Assembly: GCA_964524185.1 (NCBI GenBank)
Contig: CAZGCI010000006.1
Location: forward strand, 1-64,000
Reading direction: 5' to 3'
Origin: Thiohalocapsa sp964524185
Lineage (GTDB): Bacteria > Pseudomonadota > Gammaproteobacteria > Chromatiales > Chromatiaceae
Length of the DNA: 64,000 nucleotides
Shown: in pieces, positions 8,719 through 17,559 of the stretch
Position numbering within the stretch: position 1 is the stretch's first letter
How the letters are laid out: every line of letters begins with the position of its first letter
Translations under genes and position numbers: made by a program
Notes under the pieces: generated by a model
What the model was told of the DNA's origin: nothing
What the model saw: only the letters and a program-made list of their open reading frames with translations
Databases searched by the model: none

Positions 8719-9434
8719 GCTGTTGACTCCGTGTTCTGGTCCGTGGTTTGAGGTGCATCGGGGCGGTTCACGACCACCTCGGCAACGCGCAGTAATTGAT
8801 CTTGCAGCAGCCAGCCGGGGCGCAGCTCGGCGACGACCTCGCCGGTTGGGCGCGCCGGGTCCCGTGCCAGCTCGGCGGCGTGCATCCGCTGCGGGTCGAA
8901 GTGCCGGCCGACGGCACTGAGCGGTCGAGCGCCGTATCTCGCCAGAGTTTCGTCGAATCGTCGCAGGTTCATGGCCATGCCCTCGGCGAGGGAGGCGATG
9001 AGCTGCGGCGCGCGGCGGCGGCGCCCGAGCCAGCCGGGGCGAAAACGCGCGGCCTGCTCGTGGCCGGCTTGCATGCGATCGCGCAGCTCCAGCAGATCCA
9101 GCAGCAGCGCTCGGCGGTCCGCCACGTACAGCTCCGCACAGCGACGCCCCTGCTCCTCGCCCAACCGGGACTGGGCCTCGCGCAGGGTGTCGAAGAGGCT
9201 GCGGAACTCCTCCAGTGCGCCTTTCACTTGCCGGGATTCCAGCTTGACCTCGTTCTTGAGTGCGCCGAGTTCAGTGAGCAGCGTGAAGAGGTCCGGCGCG
9301 GACCCGAACGCCCCGTCCTGCGCCAGCCCGGGCGTCGGCGCGGTGGTCTCGGCCGCGGCCGCCCCGGAGCCATCGGCGGCATCGAGATAGGCGCGGAACT
9401 GCGCCGTTAGCGCATCCTTGGTCGCCACATCCAT
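8715..9434 (-). CDS. GrpE-like nucleotide exchange factor
   Basis: The 239-residue product has a central coiled coil (ELGALKNEVKLESRQVKGAL onward, roughly residues 55-95). The C-terminal block has the GrpE beta-domain pattern: GRHFDPQRMHA, then the VVAELRPGWLLQDQLLR motif, then VAEVVVNRP. It would release ADP from the neighbouring Hsp70. It differs from standard GrpE in a longer middle region (LRDRMQAGHEQAARFRPGW) and an N-terminal low-complexity stretch. The ATG at 9434 overlaps the J-like gene's stop (ATGA). Confidence 0.85.
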   Translation of the reverse strand: MDVATKDALTAQFRAYLDAADGSGAAAAETTAPTPGLAQDGAFGSAPDLFTLLTELGALKNEVKLESRQVKGALEEFRSLFDTLREAQSRLGEEQGRRCAELYVADRRALLLDLLELRDRMQAGHEQAARFRPGWLGRRRRAPQLIASLAEGMAMNLRRFDETLARYGARPLSAVGRHFDPQRMHAAELARDPARPTGEVVAELRPGWLLQDQLLRVAEVVVNRPDAPQTTDQNTESTA

Positions 9435-9727
9435 CAAGGCTCGCCCCGCAGCAAGGCCTCGATGAGCGTGCGCTCAGGGCGCGCCGGTGCGCCGACGGGT
9501 GCGGCCCGTTCCAGAATGTCGGCGGGCGCCGGCGGTGTGGTGTCGAAGAGCGCGTGTGCGGACCGATCGCGCGCGGTGCGAAGCTGCTCATAGGCCGTGC
9601 GGACAGCGCTGAAGCGCGCCGCATCGCGCTCCGGCGGGCAGCGTTTGATGGCGTCCAGGTAGGCGCGCTCGACAGCGGCATCGTTGGCATCCGGCGTCAG
9701 GCCGAGGATCAGGTAGGGGTCGCGCAT
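9434..9727 (-). CDS. J-domain-like protein lacking the HPD motif
   Basis: This 97-residue protein begins DPYLILGLTPDANDAAVERAY, matching helix I/II of J-domains. It continues FSAVRTAYEQLRTARDRSAH, matching helix III. Where J-domains have HPD between helices II and III, this protein reads KRCPPERDA. The HPD triad is needed to stimulate Hsp70 ATPase in canonical J-proteins. Its ATG overlaps the TPR gene's stop by one base and its stop overlaps the GrpE-like start. It is probably an adaptor or a degenerate J-protein. The C-terminal 30 residues are Pro/Ala-rich. Confidence 0.82.
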   Translation of the reverse strand: MRDPYLILGLTPDANDAAVERAYLDAIKRCPPERDAARFSAVRTAYEQLRTARDRSAHALFDTTPPAPADILERAAPVGAPARPERTLIEALLRGEP

Positions 9728-12306
9728 CAGAACAGGGTCAGCTGATCGGGCTCATCGTCATCGTGATCGGCGGCAGCATCATCACGCCGGCGGCCCCGGC
9801 GGCGGCCGCGCCGCGGCGGTGGGGGCGAGTTTACAAAGGGATCGAAGTCACCGCCGCCGTTGAGCAGATCCACAAGCAGCTCCACCGCGGCGTCGGCGCC
9901 AAGCTCGCGTTCGACCTCCTGAACCTGACGGATAATTTCCGGGGGCGCACCAAGGATCTCGAGTGCCTTCTTGAGACCGATCATGCGGATGAGCGTGATG
10001 ATATGCGGGGGTACGGCGCCGGTCTCGGCGGCGTCGCGCTCGACGGGGAACGGCATGGGTGGAACGCTCGGCGGCCCACCGCCGAAGCCGCCGCCGAAGC
10101 TCATCCCCGGCATGGCCTCTTCGATGCGCAGCGCTGTGCGCATGTCGCCGCGGTCACGGGCGCGCGCCAGTGCCTGCTCCAATTTCCACAGGTCCTTCAT
10201 GGAACGGTAGTCGAAGCCGCGAGGATATTTGGCCTCGAAGCGGTGCAGCTCGAAGATGGGCTCGCCCGGCCAACGTTGCAGCGCCGCCGTCGCTGCCTGC
10301 TGGCGGGCCTTGTTCAGCCCGCAGCGCGCCAGGGTATCGCAGCCGGTCTCTAGCTCTGTGCGCGAGAGTACCCGCCACGGCGCCTTCATCAGCGGCGCAT
10401 CCAGTGCCTGGGCGCTCGCTTGGCTCGGGGTGTGGTCCGTATCCAGACCGGCGCGCAGCCGGGCCAGCGTGGCGGTGAGGTCATCCCCGTCACGGACCTG
10501 CGGTTGCTTCAGCTGCAGCCGACGGTTGACGGTGGCGGGTCGGACGTCCAGCGCGTCGGCGGCGAGCATCAGCTCCAGCCGCTCGGCAAGCCCCGCGCCC
10601 TGCTGCGTCTGCTCATGAATCTGCTCACGCAGCGCATCGATACCCGCCTTGTCGCCGTCCATCACGGCCAGTAGCGCCGTGCTCAGCGCAAGGCGCCGGC
10701 GCAGCTGCTCGTCCCGCGCCCAATCCTGGGCCGTCGCGAGCTCTTTGCGCGCGAGGTCGGTGCGCGCCTTGGCCACCTGCTTGCGCGCATGCGCCAGATG
10801 CGCACTGACCAGGCGCCCGCGCACGCCGCTGTTGATGGGATCGATATCGAGGATCTGCCGCGCGACCCCGGCGGCCTTCTTGAACGAGCCAGCGTCCAGC
10901 GCGATGTCCATCGCCGCCTCCAGCAGCCCCATATCTTGCGGCCAACGTGACTGCGCCTGGTCCAGCAGCCGGCGGGCGTCCTTGCGCTGACCGGTGCGTC
11001 GGTAGTAATGGATCAGGCGCAGGTAGGTGGCCCGGTCATCCGGGTCCCAGGCCAGGCTCGCCTCCAGTTGCTGGGCCGCGACGCCGTCGCAATCGTCGAA
11101 GTCGACGCCGAACGAGGCCAGGATATCGGCATCGGCATCGGCACGACGCAGCAACAGCGCAATGCGCAGCGCCAGCTCCGGGTCCGGTGTCCGGCTGGCG
11201 CGCAGGCGCTGCTCCAGCAGCTCCGCACACCGCTGCCAGCACGCCAGCGCCTCCCACGGCTCTTCGTTTGGGTCTGTGGTCCAGGCATCGAGCAGGGCCT
11301 GCTCAAAGCCGTCCGGATGCACACCGCCGACCTCAGTGAGCCAGCCCTCGGGGTCGTCGCCGTGCGCATGGACGGCCAGGTTCAGGACCTTGCGCCTGAC
11401 CCAGTCCTTGCCCAGTGCCTGCGCATGGCGTTGCAGCAAACGCACCAGTGCCGTCGCCGAGGGTTGGCTGCCGAGCTGCTGCAGCGCCTCCCACAGGGCG
11501 ATGCGCTGCGGCGGCCAGCCCCGCAGCACGCAGGCCATGCGCACCGCGTTCGGGCCGGCGTCCGCGGCGGCGCCCAGAAACGCCGTCTCTGGCAGCAGGC
11601 TCAGCAGGGCGGCGCGCTTCAAGGGGGCGAAGGGAGAAGCCTCCTCGACGCGTTCGAGCAGCGACTGCGCCTCGGCCGGTGCCTCCGCGCGGCGCAGCAG
11701 CGCCTTCAGGATCTGTACCCAATCGCGGTAGGGTGAACGGAAGGGCATCGCGGCAAGTGACGCGTGCAGGGACGCATCGTCGCGCTCGCAATAGGCCGCA
11801 AGGGCCGCGAGTGCGGGCTCGGCATAACGACGCACCGGCTCATCTTCCGGCAGACGCTCAAGCAGGGCACGGCCACCGCCGAGCACACGCGCCGCGAGCT
11901 GGGCGCGGATGGCCGCGAGCTGTTCCGGCGGGCGGCGAGCAGCCCCATCCGCGGCCAGCACGGCAAGGATCGCATCCGGCCGATCCAGGCGCAGCAGCAG
12001 TGCCGCATGGTCGGGCGGCATGGGCGCAGCCGGATCCAATGCGGCGCGGTTCTCCCAGATCGCGAGGGCCTCCTTCAGCATGCCCTTCGCGGCGAGCTCG
12101 CCGGCCCGTCCGGCGTAGGCTTCCGCGAGACCGCGCCGCCAGTCGGCGCGGCTTTCGCGCTTCAAGAGCTCCTTGTAGGCCGCAATGGCGTCACGCCAGT
12201 GCAGGGTCTGCAATGCCTCCCGAGCGCGCGCCTCCAGCGCCGATGTTGCGACCTCCTGCTGGCCGCCGCCGGAGCGCGCCTTGCGCCGCTTCTGCTTCTT
12301 CGACAT
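9727..12306 (-). CDS. Large TPR-like helical-repeat protein of the Hsp70 operon
   Basis: The product is 859 residues of helical repeats with TPR-like patterning, for example WRDAIAAYKELLKRES near residue 45, MLKEALAIWENRAALDP, and YLRLIHYYRRTGQRKDARRLL mid-protein. The start is very basic (MSKKQKRRKARSGGG). The C-terminus has a Phe/Gly/Pro-rich linker (near GGGFGGGPPS), an RRGRRRGRRR stretch and a polyacidic tail ending QLTLF. It is first in the chaperone operon, with one-base stop/start coupling to the J-like gene. It is plausibly the client-binding or scaffold component. I chose the ATG at 12306; a GTG at 12333 is possible. Confidence 0.8.
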   Translation of the reverse strand: MSKKQKRRKARSGGGQQEVATSALEARAREALQTLHWRDAIAAYKELLKRESRADWRRGLAEAYAGRAGELAAKGMLKEALAIWENRAALDPAAPMPPDHAALLLRLDRPDAILAVLAADGAARRPPEQLAAIRAQLAARVLGGGRALLERLPEDEPVRRYAEPALAALAAYCERDDASLHASLAAMPFRSPYRDWVQILKALLRRAEAPAEAQSLLERVEEASPFAPLKRAALLSLLPETAFLGAAADAGPNAVRMACVLRGWPPQRIALWEALQQLGSQPSATALVRLLQRHAQALGKDWVRRKVLNLAVHAHGDDPEGWLTEVGGVHPDGFEQALLDAWTTDPNEEPWEALACWQRCAELLEQRLRASRTPDPELALRIALLLRRADADADILASFGVDFDDCDGVAAQQLEASLAWDPDDRATYLRLIHYYRRTGQRKDARRLLDQAQSRWPQDMGLLEAAMDIALDAGSFKKAAGVARQILDIDPINSGVRGRLVSAHLAHARKQVAKARTDLARKELATAQDWARDEQLRRRLALSTALLAVMDGDKAGIDALREQIHEQTQQGAGLAERLELMLAADALDVRPATVNRRLQLKQPQVRDGDDLTATLARLRAGLDTDHTPSQASAQALDAPLMKAPWRVLSRTELETGCDTLARCGLNKARQQAATAALQRWPGEPIFELHRFEAKYPRGFDYRSMKDLWKLEQALARARDRGDMRTALRIEEAMPGMSFGGGFGGGPPSVPPMPFPVERDAAETGAVPPHIITLIRMIGLKKALEILGAPPEIIRQVQEVERELGADAAVELLVDLLNGGGDFDPFVNSPPPPRRGRRRGRRRDDAAADHDDDEPDQLTLF

Positions 12307-12479
12307 AGGAAGCTGTGTGCTGGTTGATGGCACCGCGATCGCCGCGGCGAGTGTGTATCCGACCCGCCAGGCCGGCCCCTGAGGCCGTTAGGCCCTCGAG
12401 AAGGTCTCAGGGTAGCATCACCCGCGCGATCAGCAACGGAGCCCGGCCGGCCCCTTCGTGCAATGTTCCACGGGGCGTG

Positions 12480-13058
12480 TCATTGCCGCAATGCGCGCAC
12501 GCGATCTAGCAGCGCGGGGTCATCCCACTCCCGCTCGCCTTGAGCGCGATACACGATACGTCCCGCTGGGTCGACCACAAAGGTCGTTGGCAACCCCTTC
12601 ATGGGCCATTGCTGGGACACGCTCATATCCGTGTCCATGGGCAGCGGGAAGTCCACCGGCACCTGCTCCAGGAAGGGGGTGATCTCGTCTTCGCTCTCTC
12701 CGACATTGATGGCGATGAGCATGACGCCGTCGTCCTGGAGCTGCTCCCAGGCACGCTGCATGGCGGGCATCTCGGCCCGGCAGGGCGGACACCAGGTGGC
12801 CCAGAAGTTGATGATGACGGGCTGGCCCTGCACGTCTGCGAGGCGATAGATTTGGCCGTCCGGGCCTTGTAGCTCGAAGCCAGGGGCCGCAGGCTGGTCT
12901 GGCATCGCCTCGAGCAGGCCCACGGCGGCTGCATCAGCCGTTGCAAGATCTGCGGCCCCGGTGGTGTCGGGGTCAGGCGCTGCCTGCGCAGCAACGGGCA
13001 AAGTCGGCAAGGCCGCCGCGAGGGCGACGAGCAGGGCGGCTGTCGGGGCATGCTGCAT
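12480..13058 (-). CDS. TlpA-like periplasmic thioredoxin-fold protein
   Basis: The 192-residue product has an N-terminal signal peptide (residues about 1-24, ending PVAAQA). A mature TlpA/ResA-like thioredoxin domain follows. The active site is WATWCPPCRAEMPAM, and the cis-Pro segment is MKGLPTTFVVDP. Such proteins reduce or isomerise periplasmic disulfides, often for cytochrome c maturation; the partner is not visible here. An AGGAGG eight bases upstream of the ATG at 13058 fixes the start. It is a lone minus-strand gene downstream of rnhB. Confidence 0.9.
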   Translation of the reverse strand: MQHAPTAALLVALAAALPTLPVAAQAAPDPDTTGAADLATADAAAVGLLEAMPDQPAAPGFELQGPDGQIYRLADVQGQPVIINFWATWCPPCRAEMPAMQRAWEQLQDDGVMLIAINVGESEDEITPFLEQVPVDFPLPMDTDMSVSQQWPMKGLPTTFVVDPAGRIVYRAQGEREWDDPALLDRVRALRQ

Positions 13059-13198
13059 GTGTCTTTCCTCCTGAGATCGGCGCTCTGAACGCTGGCGCAC
13101 GCCGGCGAGGTTACCATGGACAGCGGTCGGCACCTGGTCGGCGGAAACGCGGCGGGCCCCTGAGGTCCCGGACCGCAAGCGCAGGGGACGCGGGTCAA

Positions 13199-13831
13199 TC
13201 AGCGGGACGGATAGTTTGGCCCGGCAACCTCGGACGACTCTGCCAGCAGTGCCCGCACCGGGGCGAAGGAGCGCCGGTGGATAGCACAGGGCCCATGCTG
13301 GCGCAGCGCCGCCAGGTGCGCGCGCGTGCCGTAACCCTTGTGGCGTGCAAAACCGTAGTGGGGATACTCGGCGTCGAGGTCCTGCATGGCCCGGTCCCGG
13401 GCGACCTTAGCGAGGATCGAAGCCGCGCTGATTGAAGGCTCCAGCGCATCGCCCCCCACCACGGCGCGGGCAACGCAGGGCAGCCCCTCCGGGCAGCGGT
13501 TGCCGTCCACCAACGCCACTGTCGGGGTGGTATGCAGGGCCAGCACGGCGCGGCGCATGGCGAGCATCGACGCCTGCAGGATGTTGAGGCGGTCGATCTC
13601 CAGGTGACTCGCCCAGGCCACGGCCCAGGCGACCGCCGTCTCCTCGATGCACGGCACCAGCCCCTCGCGGACAGCAGCACTGAGCCGCTTGCTGTCGCCC
13701 AGGCCAGCTGGAATCCGCATCGGGTGCAGAATCACGGCGGCGGCACAAACCGGTCCAGCGAGCGGGCCGCGGCCGGCCTCATCCACTCCGGCGATGAGGG
13801 CAGCGCTCGTCGCTGTGGGCACCATGCTCAT
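13199..13831 (-). CDS. rnhB: Ribonuclease HII
   Basis: RNase HII cleaves the RNA strand of RNA/DNA hybrids and single ribonucleotides in DNA. The 210-residue protein has IAGVDEAGRGPLAGPV with the first catalytic Asp/Glu pair and SILAKVARDRAM with the signature Lys/Arg. The TVALVDGNRCP segment carries another Asp. The start at 13831 overlaps the lpxB stop (ATGA); an in-frame ATG two codons later is equally possible. It is the last gene of the lpx segment, as in many gammaproteobacteria. Confidence 0.96.
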   Translation of the reverse strand: MSMVPTATSAALIAGVDEAGRGPLAGPVCAAAVILHPMRIPAGLGDSKRLSAAVREGLVPCIEETAVAWAVAWASHLEIDRLNILQASMLAMRRAVLALHTTPTVALVDGNRCPEGLPCVARAVVGGDALEPSISAASILAKVARDRAMQDLDAEYPHYGFARHKGYGTRAHLAALRQHGPCAIHRRSFAPVRALLAESSEVAGPNYPSR

Positions 13832-14988
13832 GCCTGCGCCCGTCGATCGGCCAGCAACTGGGCGATACGCACGGCCCCGGTGCGCGCCGCGTCACGACGC
13901 AGCTGGAGATGGATCTCCGCGTAACGGCGGCGGATGGCGGCGCGCCGCGGGGCGTCGTCAAGCAAGGCTAGCAGCGCCGGGCCCATCAAGTGTGCCCGGC
14001 AGCGCCCCTGGATGAACTCCGGAGCCAGCGCCTCGCCGGCGAGCAGGTTGGCCATGGCCGCGTAGGGCACCTTGATGAGCCGCAGCGCCTTCACGAGCGC
14101 AAAGGTCAGCGCGTTCAGCCGATAGGCCACCACCATGGGCCGCCGCAGCAGCAGGGTCTCCAGGGTCGCGGTGCCGGAAGCGGTGAGCACCACGTCCGCC
14201 GCAGCAATGGCCCTGCGGCTGCCGCCATCGAGGAGCTGCAGGTCCAGCTCGGGGGCAACCCGGGTATGCTCCGCCTCGAATAGGGCGCGCAGCCCGGCGG
14301 AGACCATGGGCACGACGAAACGCAGTGCTGGCCGATGTTGTCGACACCAGCGCGCCGTTTCCAGCATCGGTGCGGCGAGTCGGGAGACCTCGCTCCGGCG
14401 GCTGCCGGGCAGCAGCGCAACGACGGTGTCGCTGGCGCCCAGACCCAAGTCGGCCCGCGCCGTGCCGCCCTGGTCCACGACGGGTATTTCGTCCGCCAGC
14501 GGATGACCGATATAGTGGGCCTCTACGCCATGCTCGCGCAGAAAGGCCTCCTCGAACGGAAAGATACACAGCAGCACATCCACCGCACGGCGAATGGCGC
14601 GTACGCGCCCGCGCCGCCAGGCCCAAACGGTGGGACTCACCAGATGTACCGTGGGGATCCCGCGCTGGCGTAGTCGGCGCTCCAGCCCGATGTTGAAGTC
14701 CGGCGCATCGATGCCGATGAAGGCCGCCGGCGGCGCTGCAGAGAAATACGCCACCAGCTCGGCGCGGGCACGCAGCAGATCGGGCAGCTCCCGCAGCACC
14801 TCCACCAGCCCCATCACCGACAGCCGCTCCTGGGGCATCAGGCTCGAACAGCCCTCAGCCAACATGCGCGGGCCGGCCACGCCGACGAGCTCCACATCGG
14901 GCAGCACCTCGCGCAGCGCGCGCGCCAGTGCGGCGCCAAGCAGATCGCCGGAGGGCTCGTTGGCGACGATGCCGAGGCGCTGCGTCAC
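13828..14988 (-). CDS. lpxB: Lipid-A-disaccharide synthase
   Basis: LpxB condenses UDP-2,3-diacylglucosamine with lipid X to form the tetraacyl disaccharide 1-phosphate of lipid A at the inner membrane. The product has 386 residues (E. coli 382). It has the N-terminal NEPSGDLLGAALARAL block, AFIGIDAPDFNIGLERRLR, and the GT-B C-terminal LTASGTATLETLL and MVVAYRLN motifs. The GTG start overlaps the lpxA stop (GTGA). Confidence 0.97.
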   Translation of the reverse strand: MTQRLGIVANEPSGDLLGAALARALREVLPDVELVGVAGPRMLAEGCSSLMPQERLSVMGLVEVLRELPDLLRARAELVAYFSAAPPAAFIGIDAPDFNIGLERRLRQRGIPTVHLVSPTVWAWRRGRVRAIRRAVDVLLCIFPFEEAFLREHGVEAHYIGHPLADEIPVVDQGGTARADLGLGASDTVVALLPGSRRSEVSRLAAPMLETARWCRQHRPALRFVVPMVSAGLRALFEAEHTRVAPELDLQLLDGGSRRAIAAADVVLTASGTATLETLLLRRPMVVAYRLNALTFALVKALRLIKVPYAAMANLLAGEALAPEFIQGRCRAHLMGPALLALLDDAPRRAAIRRRYAEIHLQLRRDAARTGAVRIAQLLADRRAQA

Positions 14989-15767
14989 CGCACGATGCTG
15001 CGGCTGCTGTCCGCGACGAAGTCCGCAAGCCGCTGCAGCTCCGGGTGCCCACCGGCGAGTTCGCGAATCTGCGCCATCGCATCCACGAGCTTGAGATTAC
15101 CGAGGTATAGCAGCCGATAGGCGCGGCGCAGCGCGGCAATGGACTCGGGTGAAAACCGTCGGCGTCGCAGGCCTTCTGCATTGATGCCCCGCGGCTGGGC
15201 TGGATGCCCGCCGATGGTCAGGTAGGGTGGCACGTCCTTCGCGATCACCGTGCCCATAGCGCTGAAGCTGTGGGTGCCGATGCGGCAGAACTGGTGCACG
15301 ATGCTGAAGCCCCCCAAAATGGCCCAGTCTTGTACCTCCACGTGACCGCCGAGGGACGCGGCGTTGGCCATGATGACGTTATCGCCAATGACGCAATCAT
15401 GTGCGACGTGCGTATAGGCCATGAAGAGATTGTCGTCGCCGATGCGCGTCTCGCCCTTATCCTGCACCGTGCCGCGGTGGATGGTGGCGCATTCACGGAT
15501 GACATTGCGCGCGCCGATGACCAGCAGCGTTGCTTCGCCGTCGTATTTCTTATCCTGGGGCTCCTCCCCCACGGAGGCGAACTGGAACACGCGCGTCTCG
15601 GCGCCGATGTGAGTCGGCCCGCGCAGCACGGCATGGGGGCCGATGACGCAGCCGGCGTCTAGATGGACCCCGGCGCCGACGATGGCGTAGGGGCCGATTT
15701 GCACATCCGACGCTAGCTCCGCCGCGGCATCCACGATGGCGGTGGCATGAATACGGGGCTGGTCCAA
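14985..15767 (-). CDS. lpxA: UDP-N-acetylglucosamine O-acyltransferase
   Basis: LpxA transfers 3-hydroxyacyl from ACP to UDP-GlcNAc, the first step of lipid A synthesis. The 260-residue protein is a left-handed beta-helix of hexapeptide repeats (DVQIGPYAIVGAGVHLDAGC onward). It has the catalytic His in YTHVAHDCVIGDN and HPAQPRGINAEGLRRRRF in the C-terminal helical part. The start is TTG at 15767, three bases after the fabZ stop; no ATG is near the conserved N-terminus. Confidence 0.97.
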   Translation of the reverse strand: MDQPRIHATAIVDAAAELASDVQIGPYAIVGAGVHLDAGCVIGPHAVLRGPTHIGAETRVFQFASVGEEPQDKKYDGEATLLVIGARNVIRECATIHRGTVQDKGETRIGDDNLFMAYTHVAHDCVIGDNVIMANAASLGGHVEVQDWAILGGFSIVHQFCRIGTHSFSAMGTVIAKDVPPYLTIGGHPAQPRGINAEGLRRRRFSPESIAALRRAYRLLYLGNLKLVDAMAQIRELAGGHPELQRLADFVADSSRSIVR

Positions 15768-15770
15768 AAC

Positions 15771-16205
15771 TCAGAAATCCCGGGCCGTGCACATAATTTC
15801 GGCGGTGGCGACGGTCCTTTCGTCCACTCGCGCTGCACCGGCAAACTTCCAGATGCCGCGCTTGACGTGCAACACGCTGACCTCGAGAAAGAGCTGGTCA
15901 CCGGGCTCCACCGGTTGTTTGAAGCGCGCCTTGTCGATACCGACGAAGTAGTACAAGGATCTTTCGCCCACCTCATCCGGGCGGGACTCCATGGCCAGCA
16001 AGCCCGTCGCCTGGGCCATCGCCTCGATGATCAAGACCCCCGGCATCACCGGCCGTAGTGGAAAATGCCCCGTAAAATACGGCTCGTTGATACTGACGTT
16101 CTTGAGGCCAAGCAGGCGCTTGTTTTGCTCGAATTCCAGGACTTTATCAATGAGCAGAAACGGATAGCGGTGCGGCAGGAGACGCAACACCTTATGAATG
16201 TCCAT
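15771..16205 (-). CDS. fabZ: 3-hydroxyacyl-ACP dehydratase FabZ
   Basis: FabZ dehydrates 3-hydroxyacyl-ACP in fatty acid elongation and competes with LpxA/LpxD for substrate. The 144-residue hot-dog protein has LLPHRYPFLLIDKV, the catalytic His in YFTGHFPLRPVMPG, and the catalytic Glu in VLIIEAMAQ. The ATG at 16205 gives the standard MDIHKVLRLLPHR start. It follows lpxD after an unusually long 268-bp spacer. Confidence 0.96.
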   Translation of the reverse strand: MDIHKVLRLLPHRYPFLLIDKVLEFEQNKRLLGLKNVSINEPYFTGHFPLRPVMPGVLIIEAMAQATGLLAMESRPDEVGERSLYYFVGIDKARFKQPVEPGDQLFLEVSVLHVKRGIWKFAGAARVDERTVATAEIMCTARDF

Positions 16206-16473
16206 CGTAATCAATGCTGCCTCCAGGGCCCCTGACGAGACACTGTTGCAAGGCCCGCCATCGCGGTACGCCGGCGAAATCGGTCGCTACCGCACGGAAG
16301 GCGTGGGAAGCGCATGTCGCCGCGGTGGATGCCTTGCAGCATCGTCCCTTTGTTGACGTTGTTATGGATCCGTTGGCGCCGGCTTGTGCACGTCCGCCCA
16401 GGACCGCGCTGCCTTTGTCCGACCGTGGGTCCGCACCCCGGGTCCGGCGGCGCCTGCATAGGTTAAGGGATTA

Positions 16474-17553
16474 TTACTCGTCTGCTAGCGGCGGCCTGTC
16501 GTCGTCCACCGTCGCGCCCAGGGCACGCTCCAAACGCTGCACACGCCCATACAGCACTTCCAGCCGACGCAGACGCGCGATGGTGCGCCGCCAATCGGCG
16601 TTGGGCATGGCCGGGATGCCGCTGCTATACACCCCCGCGTGCGGCTGCGACCGGGTAACCATCGCCATGCCCGTAAAATGCACGTCGTCACCGATGTGCA
16701 GATGGCCTGCCATGCCCACGGCACCGGCCACCGTGCAGCGTGCGCCGATGTGCGTCGACCCGGAGATGCCGGAGCACGCTGCCATGGCGGTATGCTCGCC
16801 GATCACGACGTTGTGACCGATCTGCACCAGATTGTCGATCTTCACGCCATCGCCGATGATCGTGTCTTCGATGGCGCCGCGATCCACCGAGCTGTTGGCA
16901 CCGATCTCGACGTCATCACCAAGGCGCACGCCGCCGACCTGCGGAATCCGCACCCAGCGCTCACCGTCTCGCGCAAAGCCAAAGCCCTCGCGACCAATGA
17001 CGGCGCCGGGATGCAACAACACTCGGGCGCCGATGCACGCGCGCTTACAGATCACCACCTGCGCCACTAGCCTCGTGCCCTCGCCGATGCTGGCTCCGGC
17101 ACCCACGGAGCACTGCGGCCCAACCTCGACATCCGCGGCAATGCGAACACCCGCTGCAATGACGCAGAGCGGACCAATGGAGGCGCTGGGGTGGATCACC
17201 GCCGTCGCATCGACCGCGGCAGTGGGATGGACGCCGGCCGGCGCCCGATCCGGCGCGTGCAAGGCCGCCGCCGCTCGGGCAAAGGCAAGCTCTGGATTGT
17301 CAGCCACGAGTGCGCTGCAAGGCGCCTGACCCACATCCGCAGCGCGCAGGATGACCGCCCCTGCCTGGGTCTCCGCAAGACGTGCGCGATAGCGCGCATC
17401 GGCCAGAAAGCTCAGGCTTTGACGATCTGCCGAATCCAGGGAGGCGACGCGCACGAGCGAGACGTCAGCCCCCACCAGGCGCAGACCGAGGTCTGATGCG
17501 AGTTGGCTCGCCGCGATAGCCACGGACTCAGTCGACCTGCGCGGAGCTTGCAA
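16474..17553 (-). CDS. lpxD: UDP-3-O-(3-hydroxyacyl)glucosamine N-acyltransferase
   Basis: LpxD adds the N-linked acyl chain in the third step of lipid A synthesis. The 359-residue protein has the N-terminal uridine-binding domain (LSFLADARYRARL and AGAVILRAAD) and a long hexapeptide-repeat helix. It includes IDNLVQIGHNVVIGEHT with the catalytic-region His. The C-terminal helix is RRTIARLRRLEVLYGRVQRLE. The frame begins with TTG at 17553; GTG at 17523 is an alternative and neither has a strong ribosome-binding site. Confidence 0.95.
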   Translation of the reverse strand: MQAPRRSTESVAIAASQLASDLGLRLVGADVSLVRVASLDSADRQSLSFLADARYRARLAETQAGAVILRAADVGQAPCSALVADNPELAFARAAAALHAPDRAPAGVHPTAAVDATAVIHPSASIGPLCVIAAGVRIAADVEVGPQCSVGAGASIGEGTRLVAQVVICKRACIGARVLLHPGAVIGREGFGFARDGERWVRIPQVGGVRLGDDVEIGANSSVDRGAIEDTIIGDGVKIDNLVQIGHNVVIGEHTAMAACSGISGSTHIGARCTVAGAVGMAGHLHIGDDVHFTGMAMVTRSQPHAGVYSSGIPAMPNADWRRTIARLRRLEVLYGRVQRLERALGATVDDDRPPLADE

Positions 17554-17559
17554 CGCGCA

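Noticed and set aside
16211..16459. 82-residue minus-strand frame between lpxD and fabZ
   Set aside because: Composition is random-like (Arg/Gly/Pro) and there is no start context; treated as non-coding spacer.
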